Shown here one piece after another: positions 45,150 through 53,967 of a stretch of 64,000 nucleotides of DNA (the stretch's first letter is position 1; each line of letters opens with the position of its first letter). The stretch comes from Marinilabilia salmonicolor. GTDB lineage: Bacteria; Bacteroidota; Bacteroidia; Bacteroidales; Marinilabiliaceae. The DNA is taken from the NCBI RefSeq assembly GCF_003003035.1, contig NZ_PVTS01000022.1:1-64000 (forward strand), in the 5' to 3' direction. The notes below the pieces were generated by a model. It did not search any database and had not been told where the DNA came from. It was given only the letters and a program-made list of their open reading frames with translations. The position numbers and the translations under genes are program-made.

Positions 45150-46244
45150 ATGTTGGAGGATTACCTGACATCAGGAAATTCTTTTGTCGCTTACAGATTG
45201 CCCGGAGAGAAACAGGCTTATAGCTTTCAGGTGGGTAAGGTGCAGCCTTTCAATATTTCAGAATTTACACCAGAGGCGTTTGAAGATGCATTTATCGTAG
45301 CCCCTTTTCAGGTGTTCAAAAGTGCTTTTGCGCTTTGGCCGGTATCCGGGATATCCCTGTTAGAGACAGAGACGTATGACAGGGAGATTCGGGAAAATAA
45401 ATCTTTTCGATTGCCACAGGAGCGTGATGAGGTTTGCCAGGACTATGCCCGGTCTTTTTCAGTCATCAGGGAAGCGTTGAATGCTCATGCTGCCGACAAA
45501 GTGGTTTTGGCACGACGACTTGAAGTTACAGATGTTCCGGAACATATATTGCCTCAGGTATATAGTCAGCTCTGCCGGTCTTATCCCAACGCCTTTGTTT
45601 ATTTCTTCGACCACCCTCAGGTGGGGCGATGGATGGGGGCCAGTCCGGAAACTTTTCTTGAGAAAGAGAACGATACATTGAAAACTGTGGCATTGGCGGC
45701 TACGCGCAGGAGTGAGCTACAAAGGGAAGACTGGAACATGAAAGAGCTGGAAGAGCAAGGCCTGGTTTCGGTTTTTGTTGATGAGGTGCTCAAAGAATAC
45801 GGCATTTCTACCTATCAGAAAAATGGACCCGAGCCGGTAAGAGCCGGTTCCATGATTCATCTGAAGACTTCTTATGAATTTGAATCTTGTAAACTGAAAG
45901 ATTCTGTCGGTCTATTTTTGCAATCGTTGCATCCTACTCCTGCGGTAGGCGGGTACCCCAAAGATGTGGCCATGAGGTTGATCGGAGAGGCCGAAAAGTT
46001 TGACCGGGGTTTTTACAGCGGTTTTCTGGGGCCGGTCAACAAAGGGGAATTCAGGTTTTTTGTAAACATTCGGTCCATGAAATTGGGCGAAGAGAAAGCT
46101 GTTTTGTACCTTGGAGGTGGAATTACAAGGGATTCGAAAGAAGCCAATGAATGGGAAGAGACCAGGTTAAAGGCCCGCACACTTCTGTCGGTGCTTCATT
46201 CAGTAAAACAAAATTATAGTAATGAGTCAATCCATCTCCGATAA
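45150..46244 (+). CDS. menF: Isochorismate synthase MenF
   Basis: 364 residues from ATG 45150. The open frame reaches back to 44982, but that part is Lys/Phe-rich low-complexity and contains a promoter box, so the shorter start is preferred. Chorismate-binding signatures are visible: KVVLARRLEV, FDHPQVGRWMGASPETF, LHPTPAVGGYP and GFLGPVNKGEFRFFVNIRS. It converts chorismate to isochorismate, the first committed step to menaquinone. It overlaps menD by 23 nt. Confidence 0.9.
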   Translation: MLEDYLTSGNSFVAYRLPGEKQAYSFQVGKVQPFNISEFTPEAFEDAFIVAPFQVFKSAFALWPVSGISLLETETYDREIRENKSFRLPQERDEVCQDYARSFSVIREALNAHAADKVVLARRLEVTDVPEHILPQVYSQLCRSYPNAFVYFFDHPQVGRWMGASPETFLEKENDTLKTVALAATRRSELQREDWNMKELEEQGLVSVFVDEVLKEYGISTYQKNGPEPVRAGSMIHLKTSYEFESCKLKDSVGLFLQSLHPTPAVGGYPKDVAMRLIGEAEKFDRGFYSGFLGPVNKGEFRFFVNIRSMKLGEEKAVLYLGGGITRDSKEANEWEETRLKARTLLSVLHSVKQNYSNESIHLR

Positions 46245-47910
46245 AACGGTGGTTCATCATATTATCGAGCATTGCTACAGTCATGGTGTCCGGCATGTTA
46301 TTATTTCTCCGGGTTCGCGCAATGCTCCGTTGATTATATCTTTTCCTGCCAGTAAAAAATTTACCTGTCTTACCATTGTTGATGAGCGCTCAGCAGCCTA
46401 TTTTGCATTGGGCCTGGCCCGCGAAACCAACCAGCCGGTGGCATTGATCTGTACCAGTGGAACGGCAGCACTGAATTATACTCCGGCCATTTCTGAAGCG
46501 TATTATCAGCAAATTCCGCTCATTGCCATCACGGCCGACCGGCCTCCGGAGTATGTCGATCAGGCCGATGGTCAGACCATTCGTCAGCAGGGGATTTTTA
46601 GCAATTTTGTGCGTTATGAATGTCAAATGCCGGTGGGGGATTTGGCATCGGATGATCGATGGCTGGTAGATCGCAGACTTAATGAGGTTTTCAAAAATGC
46701 GCTGGGAGCGGTGAGAGGACCGGTACACATCAATGTTCCATTTCGTGAACCGCTTTATGAAACCATCGATGCCGGCACTTTGCCTCAGCCATCTATTGTC
46801 CCTGTGACACAGGGAGCTTCTGTGAATGAAGTATTGTTGGATGATCTGCATTTTGAGTTGTCACAATACCGAAAAGTCATGTTACTGGTGGGGGCCACCG
46901 TTCCCGATGCTGATTTAAAGAGATTGGTTGCCGGCCTGGTAGCAAAAGGTGTTGTGGTGATCACAGAAAACCTCTCCAATTTGGCGGAGGAAGGAACTTT
47001 TGGAAATACCGATCGCCTTCTTGAAGGTTTTGATGCGGAAGATCCGGCTTTTACCCCCGATTTGTTGATTACCCTTGATATTCCGGTGCTTTCCAAGAAA
47101 TTGAAGCAAAGGCTGAGGAAATATCCTCCAAGCGCTCATTGGCACTTCTCCAATCAGGAGATTTTAATAGATACCTATCAATGTCTGACCCGTCAGATTG
47201 GCGGTGATGCTGTTGAGATCCTTGGTAAATTGGTTCCCCGGATGAAACAGCTGTCATCAGATTATGCTGAAATCATTGAAAATGCTGAACAAAAGGTGAG
47301 GCGAAGGCATTATGAATATCTGGAAGGTCTCGGATGGTGCGATTTGAAGGTGTTCGAGCAGATCTCCCGAAAAATACCGGGCCTTCAACAGATACATTTG
47401 GCCAATAGTACGCCTGTTCGTTACGGTCAGTTATTTGATTGGGATGAGACCTGCGCTTTCTTCAGCAATCGGGGAACCAGTGGTATTGACGGATGTGTAA
47501 GTACCGCTGCGGGAGCTGCATATAAAGCAGATCAGTCGGTGACGCTTATTTCGGGCGATCTGGGTTTCATGTACGATACCAATGGCTTGTGGCACCGGTA
47601 TCTGCCATCAACCTTCAGAGTGATTGTAATCAACAACGGAGGTGGTGGCATTTTTCGCTTTATTCCCGGTCCTTCAAAAACAGAAGAACTGGAACCATAT
47701 TTTGAAGCCCGCGGCAACCATCAATGTCGTGGCATAGCAGAAACTTTCGGGTTGCAGTATTATGCTGCCGGCAACAGTGATGAATTGGATCAAATTCTGG
47801 AGCACTTTTGGAGCGATAAAGGCCGGCCGGCCTTGTTGGAGATCTTTACGCCGGGGCAGGAAAATGGGGAGATATTGAGGGAGTATTTCAGTTATCTGAG
47901 GGGGAGGTGA
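46222..47910 (+). CDS. menD: MenD, SEPHCHC synthase
   Basis: 562 residues, full length. A thiamine-diphosphate enzyme: HVIISPGSRNAPLI at the N-terminus, the cofactor-activating Glu in TIVDERSAAYFALG, TADRPPE, and the ThDP/Mg site SGDLGFMYDTNGLW near 455. It couples 2-oxoglutarate to isochorismate. Co-transcribed with menF; menB follows after 113 nt containing half of a REP-like repeat. Confidence 0.95.
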   Translation: MSQSISDKTVVHHIIEHCYSHGVRHVIISPGSRNAPLIISFPASKKFTCLTIVDERSAAYFALGLARETNQPVALICTSGTAALNYTPAISEAYYQQIPLIAITADRPPEYVDQADGQTIRQQGIFSNFVRYECQMPVGDLASDDRWLVDRRLNEVFKNALGAVRGPVHINVPFREPLYETIDAGTLPQPSIVPVTQGASVNEVLLDDLHFELSQYRKVMLLVGATVPDADLKRLVAGLVAKGVVVITENLSNLAEEGTFGNTDRLLEGFDAEDPAFTPDLLITLDIPVLSKKLKQRLRKYPPSAHWHFSNQEILIDTYQCLTRQIGGDAVEILGKLVPRMKQLSSDYAEIIENAEQKVRRRHYEYLEGLGWCDLKVFEQISRKIPGLQQIHLANSTPVRYGQLFDWDETCAFFSNRGTSGIDGCVSTAAGAAYKADQSVTLISGDLGFMYDTNGLWHRYLPSTFRVIVINNGGGGIFRFIPGPSKTEELEPYFEARGNHQCRGIAETFGLQYYAAGNSDELDQILEHFWSDKGRPALLEIFTPGQENGEILREYFSYLRGR

Positions 47911-47954
47911 TTTGGTAAGGCAGAAGAATCTGCCGCACTTAATCTGTCATTGGT

Positions 47955-47993
47955 AACGTAGTGAAGCAATCTCAGTTTTTTAACTGGACACCA
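47955..47993 (-). repeat. Half copy of the GAGATTGCTTC element
   Basis: On the minus strand TGGTGTCCAGTTAAAAAACT then GAGATTGCTTCACTACGTT, matching the left half of the element at 42303-42386. The right half is missing. Confidence 0.7.
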
Positions 47994-48023
47994 ATTAAAA
48001 TATAACAATCTAACAATAGTACC

Positions 48024-48842
48024 ATGAAGTATAACTGGACAACCATTAAAGAATACGAAGACATTAAGTTTGAGTTTTGCGAAGAAGTGGGAAAGGTGAC
48101 CATCAACCGTCCCCGTGTTTACAACGCGTTTCGTCCGCAGACCGTAAAGGAGATGATTGATGCCTTTGATATTTGCCGTGAGCGGCAGGATATTGGCGTG
48201 GTGGTGCTTACCGGTGAAGGAGACAAGGCTTTTTGTTCCGGGGGTGACCAAAACGTAAAAGGACATGGCGGATACATGGATGAGGACGGGGTTCCACGTC
48301 TGAACGTGTTGGATCTTCATAAACGTATTCGCTCTCTGCCCAAGCCGGTAGTTGCCATGGTCAACGGTTATGCCATTGGTGGTGGCCATGTTTTGCACGT
48401 AGTTTGCGACCTGACAGTTGCGAGTGATAAGGCCATTTTTGGACAGAGCGGGCCCAAGGTGGGAAGTTTTGATGCCGGTTTTGGTTCCTCTTACCTTGCC
48501 CGTCATGTGGGACAAAAGAAAGCACGTGAGATTTGGTTCCTGTGTAAACAGTATTCTGCCGAAGAGGCTGAGAAAATGGGCCTTGTAAATAAAGTGGTTT
48601 CACACGAATGGCTGGAAGATGAGACCATGGAATGGTGCAAAATAATGCTCCAACGCAGTCCCATGGCATTGCGGATGATCAAAAGAGGACTGAATGCCGA
48701 GCTTGACGGACAGACTGGCATTATGGAGATGGCCGGAGATGCTACACTGATGTTCTACCTCATGGAGGAAGCTCAGGAGGGACGTAAAGCGTTCTTGGAA
48801 AAGCGGGATCCTGATTTTAAGCAGTTTCCTAAGTTCCCCTAA
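48024..48842 (+). CDS. menB: MenB, 1,4-dihydroxy-2-naphthoyl-CoA synthase
   Basis: 272 residues of the crotonase fold. MenB marks are [15 protein letters not shown], the oxyanion-hole stretch [15 protein letters not shown], and [16 protein letters not shown]. It closes the naphthoate ring of o-succinylbenzoyl-CoA. menC, menE and menH are not next to it; the following gene is an AbgT transporter. The organism therefore has the remaining steps elsewhere. Confidence 0.95.
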   Translation: MKYNWTTIKEYEDIKFEFCEEVGKVTINRPRVYNAFRPQTVKEMIDAFDICRERQDIGVVVLTGEGDKAFCSGGDQNVKGHGGYMDEDGVPRLNVLDLHKRIRSLPKPVVAMVNGYAIGGGHVLHVVCDLTVASDKAIFGQSGPKVGSFDAGFGSSYLARHVGQKKAREIWFLCKQYSAEEAEKMGLVNKVVSHEWLEDETMEWCKIMLQRSPMALRMIKRGLNAELDGQTGIMEMAGDATLMFYLMEEAQEGRKAFLEKRDPDFKQFPKFP

Positions 48843-48924
48843 GACAATAAACGAAATTTTGATGACCATATAAGGCATATTTAATATATTACAAATCATC
48901 ATTGAATGGGTTTTATCAACCTGG

Positions 48925-48939
48925 ACGCTTTCGAAGCGT
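48925..48939 (+). terminator. Possible terminator after menB
   Basis: ACGCTT-TCG-AAGCGT followed by TTTTG; short stem and T-run, so weak. Confidence 0.35.
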
Positions 48940-49037
48940 TTTGTTACAGGTGGATTATAAACCACTGTAAGCCTTAATACTCCTGATATGTCTGATATGG
49001 TTTAAATATTTTTTCATTATCCAATCAACTAAAAACT

Positions 49038-50555
49038 ATGTCAGAAAAGAAAAAAGAAGGTTTCTTCAAAAGACTACTCGATAAGGTTGAAGTTGCCGGA
49101 AACAAACTACCTCAACCCGTTACTTTGTTTGCGATGCTCATGGGAATAGTGCTCTTGCTCTCGTGGATTTTTGGTTCTTTGGGGGTAAGTGCTACCCATC
49201 CGGCCAGCGGAGAGGAAGTAAAAGCAGTGAACCTCCTGAGTGCTGACGGGGTAAGGCGGATTATGACATCTATGGTGGATGTGTTTGCTGAGTTTCCGCC
49301 ATTGGGACTGGTTCTGGTGGTAATGTTGGGAATTGGCGTTGCCGAGCGCAGCGGATTAATATCTGTCGGACTCCGGATGTTTGTGAGTAAGGTACCCAAA
49401 TCGCTCATCACTTTCTCCATTGTGGTGGCCGGTATGATCAGTTCCATTGCTGCAGATGCCGGTTACGTGGTATTGATTCCTTTGGGAGCAGCCATATTTC
49501 ACAGTATGGGGCGTCATCCGATTGCAGGGTTGGCTGCTGCGTTTGCAGGTGTCTCCGGAGGGTTTGGTGCCAATTTTCTACCCACAGGACTTGATCCTTT
49601 GATTGCATCTTTTACCCAGCCTGCCGCTCAGATTATTGAATCGGGTTATACCGTCAACCCGCTGTCCAATTACTTCCTGATGGCTGCATCTGTTCCTTTT
49701 GTGGGACTGGCCGGAACATGGGTGACCGAGCGCATTATCATACCTCGTTTGGGGAAATACACCGAAGATACCGATGAGGTGGTGAACAATGAAATATCAC
49801 CCATAGAAAGGAAAGGTCTGAAGTGGACTTTACTTACAATCGTGGTATTTCTGGGACTTTTGGTTTGGGGTATTGTTCCTGAGAATGCACTGTTTCGTGC
49901 CGAGGATGGTGGTTTGGAACCGTTTTACAACTCCATTGTGCCACTGATGTTTATCCTTTTCTTTATTGCCGGATTGGTTTATGGTTTGATTACCAAATCA
50001 ATTAAGGGCGATAAGGATGTGGCCAATATGACCGCCGAATCTATGTCCACCATGGGAGGCTATATAGTTCTTGCCTTTGTGGCTGCCCAGTTTGTGGCAT
50101 TCTTCAACTGGTCAAATCTGGGACTGATAGTAGCCATTACCGGAGCTGATGGCTTGCAGGATATCGGTTTTACGGGAACACCACTTCTGGTGGCGTTTAT
50201 TCTGGTTTCCTCTTTGGTCAATCTGATGATTGGCAGTGCCTCAGCCAAGTGGGCTATTCTGGCACCTATTTTTGTGCCTATGCTGATGCTGATGGGGTAC
50301 AGTCCTGAGACCACTCAGGCAGCCTACCGTATTGGAGACTCTTATTCCAATATTCTAACCCCCTTACTTCCTTACTTCCCTCTGGTTATTACGTTTGCAC
50401 AGAAATATGTGAAGAACATCGGACTGGGAACCATTATTTCCACGATGCTTCCTTTTGCAATTGTTTTTGCCGTTGTTAGGATTGTAACTTTTATAATATG
50501 GATTTGGCTCGATATTCCTTTGGGTATTGAAGGCCCCATTTATTATGGTGGATAA
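49038..50555 (+). CDS. AbgT-family transporter (paralogue 2)
   Basis: 505 residues, sharing motif order and wording with the protein at 34915: GVAERSGLI, ADAGYVVLIPLGAAIF, GRHPIAGLAAAFAGVSGGFGANF and IGSASAKWAILAPIFVPM. It differs at the cytoplasmic loop and in FLPTGLDPL versus ILGTVDPL. It probably moves p-aminobenzoyl-glutamate or an analogue. A strong terminator follows 43 nt after its stop. Confidence 0.92.
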   Translation: MSEKKKEGFFKRLLDKVEVAGNKLPQPVTLFAMLMGIVLLLSWIFGSLGVSATHPASGEEVKAVNLLSADGVRRIMTSMVDVFAEFPPLGLVLVVMLGIGVAERSGLISVGLRMFVSKVPKSLITFSIVVAGMISSIAADAGYVVLIPLGAAIFHSMGRHPIAGLAAAFAGVSGGFGANFLPTGLDPLIASFTQPAAQIIESGYTVNPLSNYFLMAASVPFVGLAGTWVTERIIIPRLGKYTEDTDEVVNNEISPIERKGLKWTLLTIVVFLGLLVWGIVPENALFRAEDGGLEPFYNSIVPLMFILFFIAGLVYGLITKSIKGDKDVANMTAESMSTMGGYIVLAFVAAQFVAFFNWSNLGLIVAITGADGLQDIGFTGTPLLVAFILVSSLVNLMIGSASAKWAILAPIFVPMLMLMGYSPETTQAAYRIGDSYSNILTPLLPYFPLVITFAQKYVKNIGLGTIISTMLPFAIVFAVVRIVTFIIWIWLDIPLGIEGPIYYGG

Positions 50556-50597
50556 GTTTTGTAATTGAACCATAAAATAAAGAAGCTGGCAAAAAAG

Positions 50598-50625
50598 AAC
50601 CCCGGGCAACTATCGCTCCGGGGTT
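50598..50625 (+). terminator. Rho-independent terminator
   Basis: AACCCCGG / CCGGGGTT perfect 8-bp stem, 12-nt loop, then TCTGTTTTTTG. It ends the AbgT transcript; the AAAAAAG on the left suggests it also serves the minus-strand gene at 50647. Confidence 0.85.
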
Positions 50626-50646
50626 TCTGTTTTTTGTGATTAACCT

Positions 50647-50847
50647 TTAGTTCTTCTTATCTTCTGATTTGTTAGCAGCCGACCGAATTGAACGAACTAT
50701 AGAAACTAACGTTGCGGTCATCGCAATAAAAATAAGATAATTGAGCCAGTTTTCGGATGAACGAAGGTTGTTGAAGTTGATTGAGGCCACATCTGCAATC
50801 AGAATAACCATTCCGAAAATCAATAATGAATAACGGACTTTTTGCAT
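50647..50847 (-). CDS. Small two-helix membrane protein, hypothetical
   Basis: 66 residues with two hydrophobic helices (YSLLIFGMVILIADVASI and WLNYLIFIAMTATLVSIV) and a Lys/Glu-rich tail. No family is recognised. Its stop is 22 nt from the shared terminator and its sequence is protein-like, so it is probably real. Confidence 0.6.
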   Translation of the reverse strand: MQKVRYSLLIFGMVILIADVASINFNNLRSSENWLNYLIFIAMTATLVSIVRSIRSAANKSEDKKN

Positions 50848-50934
50848 CTCTTTCTCAAATTAATGGATGATTGCCGGTTAATAGTTTTACTTCTGCCTCT
50901 CAATCTTCTGCCTTTCCAACTTCTGTCAGAGAAA

Positions 50935-51726
50935 TCACAATAGTTTCTTAAATAATTCTGCAACTTCATCCACGTCTTTCAGTGTATAAGATGCGTGTGT
51001 CGGATTGCCATTGTGCTCCACCATTATGCCAATTCCAATCCCATCAGTTTCCAGTGCTTCGAAAGCATCCTCATCGGTGTCATCATCTCCTATGTAAACC
51101 GGAATTACCGAATCATCGGTGGCCAATCCGAGTTCCTGAAGAATCCACAGCACTGCTTTTCCTTTGTGCCAGTCAAGATCGGGCTTTATTTCCACTATTT
51201 TTTTGCCGGTTCCTTTCTTGTAACCGGGGTTTTTGGCCAATACCTCTTCAAAATCAGCCAGAATGTCATCAATCTCTTCGTCTTTGGCATTGCGGTAATG
51301 CACCCCAATGGCATAACGTTTACGGTCAATCTGAACCCCCTTGTATTTTTTCTGGAGCTCCATCAGTTCCTTCTCTATGATGTTCAGCTCGGGAAGCAGC
51401 ACAGAAGTCTTTTCATGTTCTTTGTAAAGTCCGTCGGGACCGGAAATCCTGAATCCGTGACTTCCTGCATATAACAGGTTGTCTAAACCAACGAGTTTTT
51501 TTACATCATCCATATCGCGGCCGGTAATAACGGCCACAGTATATTTCTCTGCCAGTTGTGCCAGCAGATCTTTCATTTCCTGGCTGATTTGGGCATCTTC
51601 CGGGCGACTGACAATTGGGGTCAGTGTTCCGTCATAGTCTAAAAACAGGGCAGGTTTTCTACCTTTCACTTCCTCAAAAAAATCATTTTGGCCGTCAAAA
51701 ACCGGCTTCGGATTTGATTTTGTCAT
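50935..51726 (-). CDS. otsB: Trehalose-6-phosphate phosphatase
   Basis: 263 residues, HAD superfamily with the type-IIB cap. The nucleophile motif is ALFLDYDGTLTPIV, then VITGRDMDDVKK, the cap-domain GSHGFRISGPDG, and the acidic motif YIGDDDTDEDAFEAL. It dephosphorylates trehalose 6-phosphate; no otsA-type synthase is in the window. Trehalose is a common osmoprotectant in marine bacteria. Confidence 0.93.
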   Translation of the reverse strand: MTKSNPKPVFDGQNDFFEEVKGRKPALFLDYDGTLTPIVSRPEDAQISQEMKDLLAQLAEKYTVAVITGRDMDDVKKLVGLDNLLYAGSHGFRISGPDGLYKEHEKTSVLLPELNIIEKELMELQKKYKGVQIDRKRYAIGVHYRNAKDEEIDDILADFEEVLAKNPGYKKGTGKKIVEIKPDLDWHKGKAVLWILQELGLATDDSVIPVYIGDDDTDEDAFEALETDGIGIGIMVEHNGNPTHASYTLKDVDEVAELFKKLL

Positions 51727-51913
51727 GGTATCTTATATATCGGTTTATCGTTCAATTGCCCCTTGACCTTTTTCAAAGTTTTGGAGATAAAGCTTAATAT
51801 TAAAAAATAATATTTTTGATAAAATCCAGAAATTCAGCATTATACGATTTTTCTAATCTCTAACCTCTAATTTCTAACAATCTAATTTTATGGTTTACTC
51901 AAATATAAAAAAA

Positions 51914-52930
51914 TTATGCAAAAAACAACCAAAGGTTGCCGGTCAGATAAAATACAATTATTAGAAGGCTTTCCCAGCCTATTTTCCCGATTCCCTGCTT
52001 TTCCCGATGAAGTAATCCCAGTATTAATGTCGCCGTCAGTAGCATTGTCAATGCAATAATAAATATCTGATTTTGGGAGATGGCATGTAGAATGCTGCCA
52101 TCGTTGTAGGCTATATCGGCAAATGCCACAAAGAGAATATCAAAGCTGTTGCCACCAATGATATTACCCACTGCCAGGGTAAGGGCTTTCTGCCGGACGG
52201 CAGCAATGGATACCACCAGCTCGGGCAATGATGTGGCAACGGCAGTAAGTAACATACCCACAAACCCTTCGGACAGATTGGTTTTATCGGCAATTACCAT
52301 TCCTGTGCGGGCTACAAAATATCCCGCAACGGCCACGATTGCTGCCAAGACAATAAACTTAATGTAGATGAGATAAGGGTATCTGGGTTGTAAATTTTCT
52401 TTGTCGGGAACGTCCTCAACTGTCTGTCTGGTCATCCTTGGAAGCCACATCGGATAGTCTTTGGCTCTGCTAATCATTTTTGTTCCCAGAATATAAAAGA
52501 GAATTAATATAAAAGAGATGGGATGGATGTGAAAAAATGTGGTCTCAGGACCGGATATTCCTAACAGGATAAGTGCAAGTAGTCCCAGCAGTAAAACGCC
52601 CTGCATGAGATTGGCAAATGAGGCGGCAGCATGTTCCAGGTTTATTTTTCGATAAGAGATGTCTGCAATTGACAGAAACAGGGTTTGAGCAGCAATTCCT
52701 CCTATGGCATTGCTGATGGCGAGCTGTGGATGCCCGTTGTATGCTGCAACAACCGAAGTTATGATTCCTGGTAAAGAGGTTGTACCGCCCAGAAAAACAG
52801 CTCCAAATAAGGCTTCTCCCAATCCTGTGATATCTGCCAGACGGTCTGCCTCTTTTGCAAGCATCGTTCCTGCTATTGCAATGATGATGGTGGAAATAAT
52901 AAAGAGGACAATGGAAGTTTGTAATTCCAT
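51914..52930 (-). CDS. Calcium/sodium antiporter family (CaCA) protein
   Basis: 338 residues, ten membrane helices in two inverted halves. The alpha-1 repeat is GGTTSLPGIITSVVAAY with AISNAIGGIAAQT, and alpha-2 is AVATSLPELVVSIAAVR with AVGNIIGGNSFDILF. The second half has the canonical Glu of TSLPELV and Asn/Asp of GGNSFD; the first half has TSLPG in place of TSLPE and GGIAAQT in place of GNxFD, so ion binding is asymmetric. Exchange of Ca2+ or another cation for Na+ or H+ is expected. Confidence 0.87.
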   Translation of the reverse strand: MELQTSIVLFIISTIIIAIAGTMLAKEADRLADITGLGEALFGAVFLGGTTSLPGIITSVVAAYNGHPQLAISNAIGGIAAQTLFLSIADISYRKINLEHAAASFANLMQGVLLLGLLALILLGISGPETTFFHIHPISFILILFYILGTKMISRAKDYPMWLPRMTRQTVEDVPDKENLQPRYPYLIYIKFIVLAAIVAVAGYFVARTGMVIADKTNLSEGFVGMLLTAVATSLPELVVSIAAVRQKALTLAVGNIIGGNSFDILFVAFADIAYNDGSILHAISQNQIFIIALTMLLTATLILGLLHREKQGIGKIGWESLLIIVFYLTGNLWLFFA

Positions 52931-52960
52931 GGAACAAGTAGTTTTAGGCGCTTAAAAATT

Positions 52961-53884
52961 TTAAGTTTTTACAAAGAAGTGATTCTCCTGGTGGTTGTAG
53001 ATAATATTGATTGCCGAGGGGAGTACTTCTACTTCCAGCTGTTTGAGTTCCCCTACCGGTTCCCCATCTACCTGAAGATCCTGGGCTGGTTGCATTTTTA
53101 TCTTTGCATGTCGGCACGAAAGCGTTCGGATGTGTCTGAGTCGGTGAATATTGCCTGTAAAAAATGCAAAAACCATATGAAAAAGATAATACCACGGATA
53201 TGGCTTAATAACAACCATTTCAAATTTTCCGTCGTCAATCTTTCCTGTGGGGTTTACCACCGCTCCGGTTCCAAAGAAGTGAGTGTTGGTCATGACCAGC
53301 ATTACAGCTTTGTATTTTCTTCTCTTTTTTCCTTCGCAATCAACGATGCACTTAAAATGAGACGGAGATTTTAGCTCCTTAAAAAACTGTCGTGCATATC
53401 CGTAAAATCCTCTTATTTTCTCCTGATCAAAACGCTTGATGATCCGCGCGTTCATGCCCAGATCACTTAAATGAATTGCCAAATGCTTTTTGTTGATTTT
53501 TAAGAGATCAATGACCCGCGATGCATTCCGTTCAATGACAGATAAAGCCTGTTCGAAATTGGTTGGGATATTCAATTCAAAAGCCATTCCATTGGCAGAA
53601 CCGGTGGGGATGATTCCCAATTTTGTTTTGGTATTTATCAGAACTGAGGCCACCAGATTCACGGTTCCGTCTCCTCCTACTGCAACAACTGTATCCGGGG
53701 AATTATTGTTGATGGTTTCGGTTATTCGTTCCTCATCATTCTCTCCTGTTGTTTCCAAAAAGGAGGCCGGGAGCGAATGGGTTTTACAAAACCGGGTAAT
53801 TTCCCCTTGTACATCAATTTTTTGATTGCTTCCCGAAATCGGATTGATGATGAATAGAATATTTCTATTTTCAGAACTGCTCAT
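52961..53884 (-). CDS. Diacylglycerol/lipid kinase (DgkB/YegS family)
   Basis: 307 residues. The catalytic nucleotide-binding motif is VVAVGGDGTVNLVAS (about 68-82), preceded by FIINPISGSNQK and followed by IIPTGSANGMAFEL; residue pattern PTGKIDDGKFEMVV is the conserved second domain. It phosphorylates diacylglycerol or a related lipid. It is divergent, 83 bp away, from a predicted phosphatidate phosphatase. Confidence 0.92.
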   Translation of the reverse strand: MSSSENRNILFIINPISGSNQKIDVQGEITRFCKTHSLPASFLETTGENDEERITETINNNSPDTVVAVGGDGTVNLVASVLINTKTKLGIIPTGSANGMAFELNIPTNFEQALSVIERNASRVIDLLKINKKHLAIHLSDLGMNARIIKRFDQEKIRGFYGYARQFFKELKSPSHFKCIVDCEGKKRRKYKAVMLVMTNTHFFGTGAVVNPTGKIDDGKFEMVVIKPYPWYYLFHMVFAFFTGNIHRLRHIRTLSCRHAKIKMQPAQDLQVDGEPVGELKQLEVEVLPSAINIIYNHQENHFFVKT

Positions 53885-53907
53885 GTCGTTTGATTCAAGG
53901 TAATAGC

Positions 53908-53915
53908 TAACTTTG
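53908..53915 (+). promoter_or_regulatory. -7 box upstream of the App1-like gene
   Basis: TAACTTTG at 53908-53915 with TTTG at 53889-53892 only 15 nt upstream, a shorter spacing than the consensus. The predicted leader is about 45 nt. Confidence 0.4.
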
Positions 53916-53967
53916 AGTAAACAATTATCACTTACGATTCTTTAAATATAAAAAAACAAATCTTCAG

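Noticed and set aside
47892-48515. 207-codon minus-strand frame over menB and the half repeat
   Set aside because: Antisense to menB and reads through a repeat.
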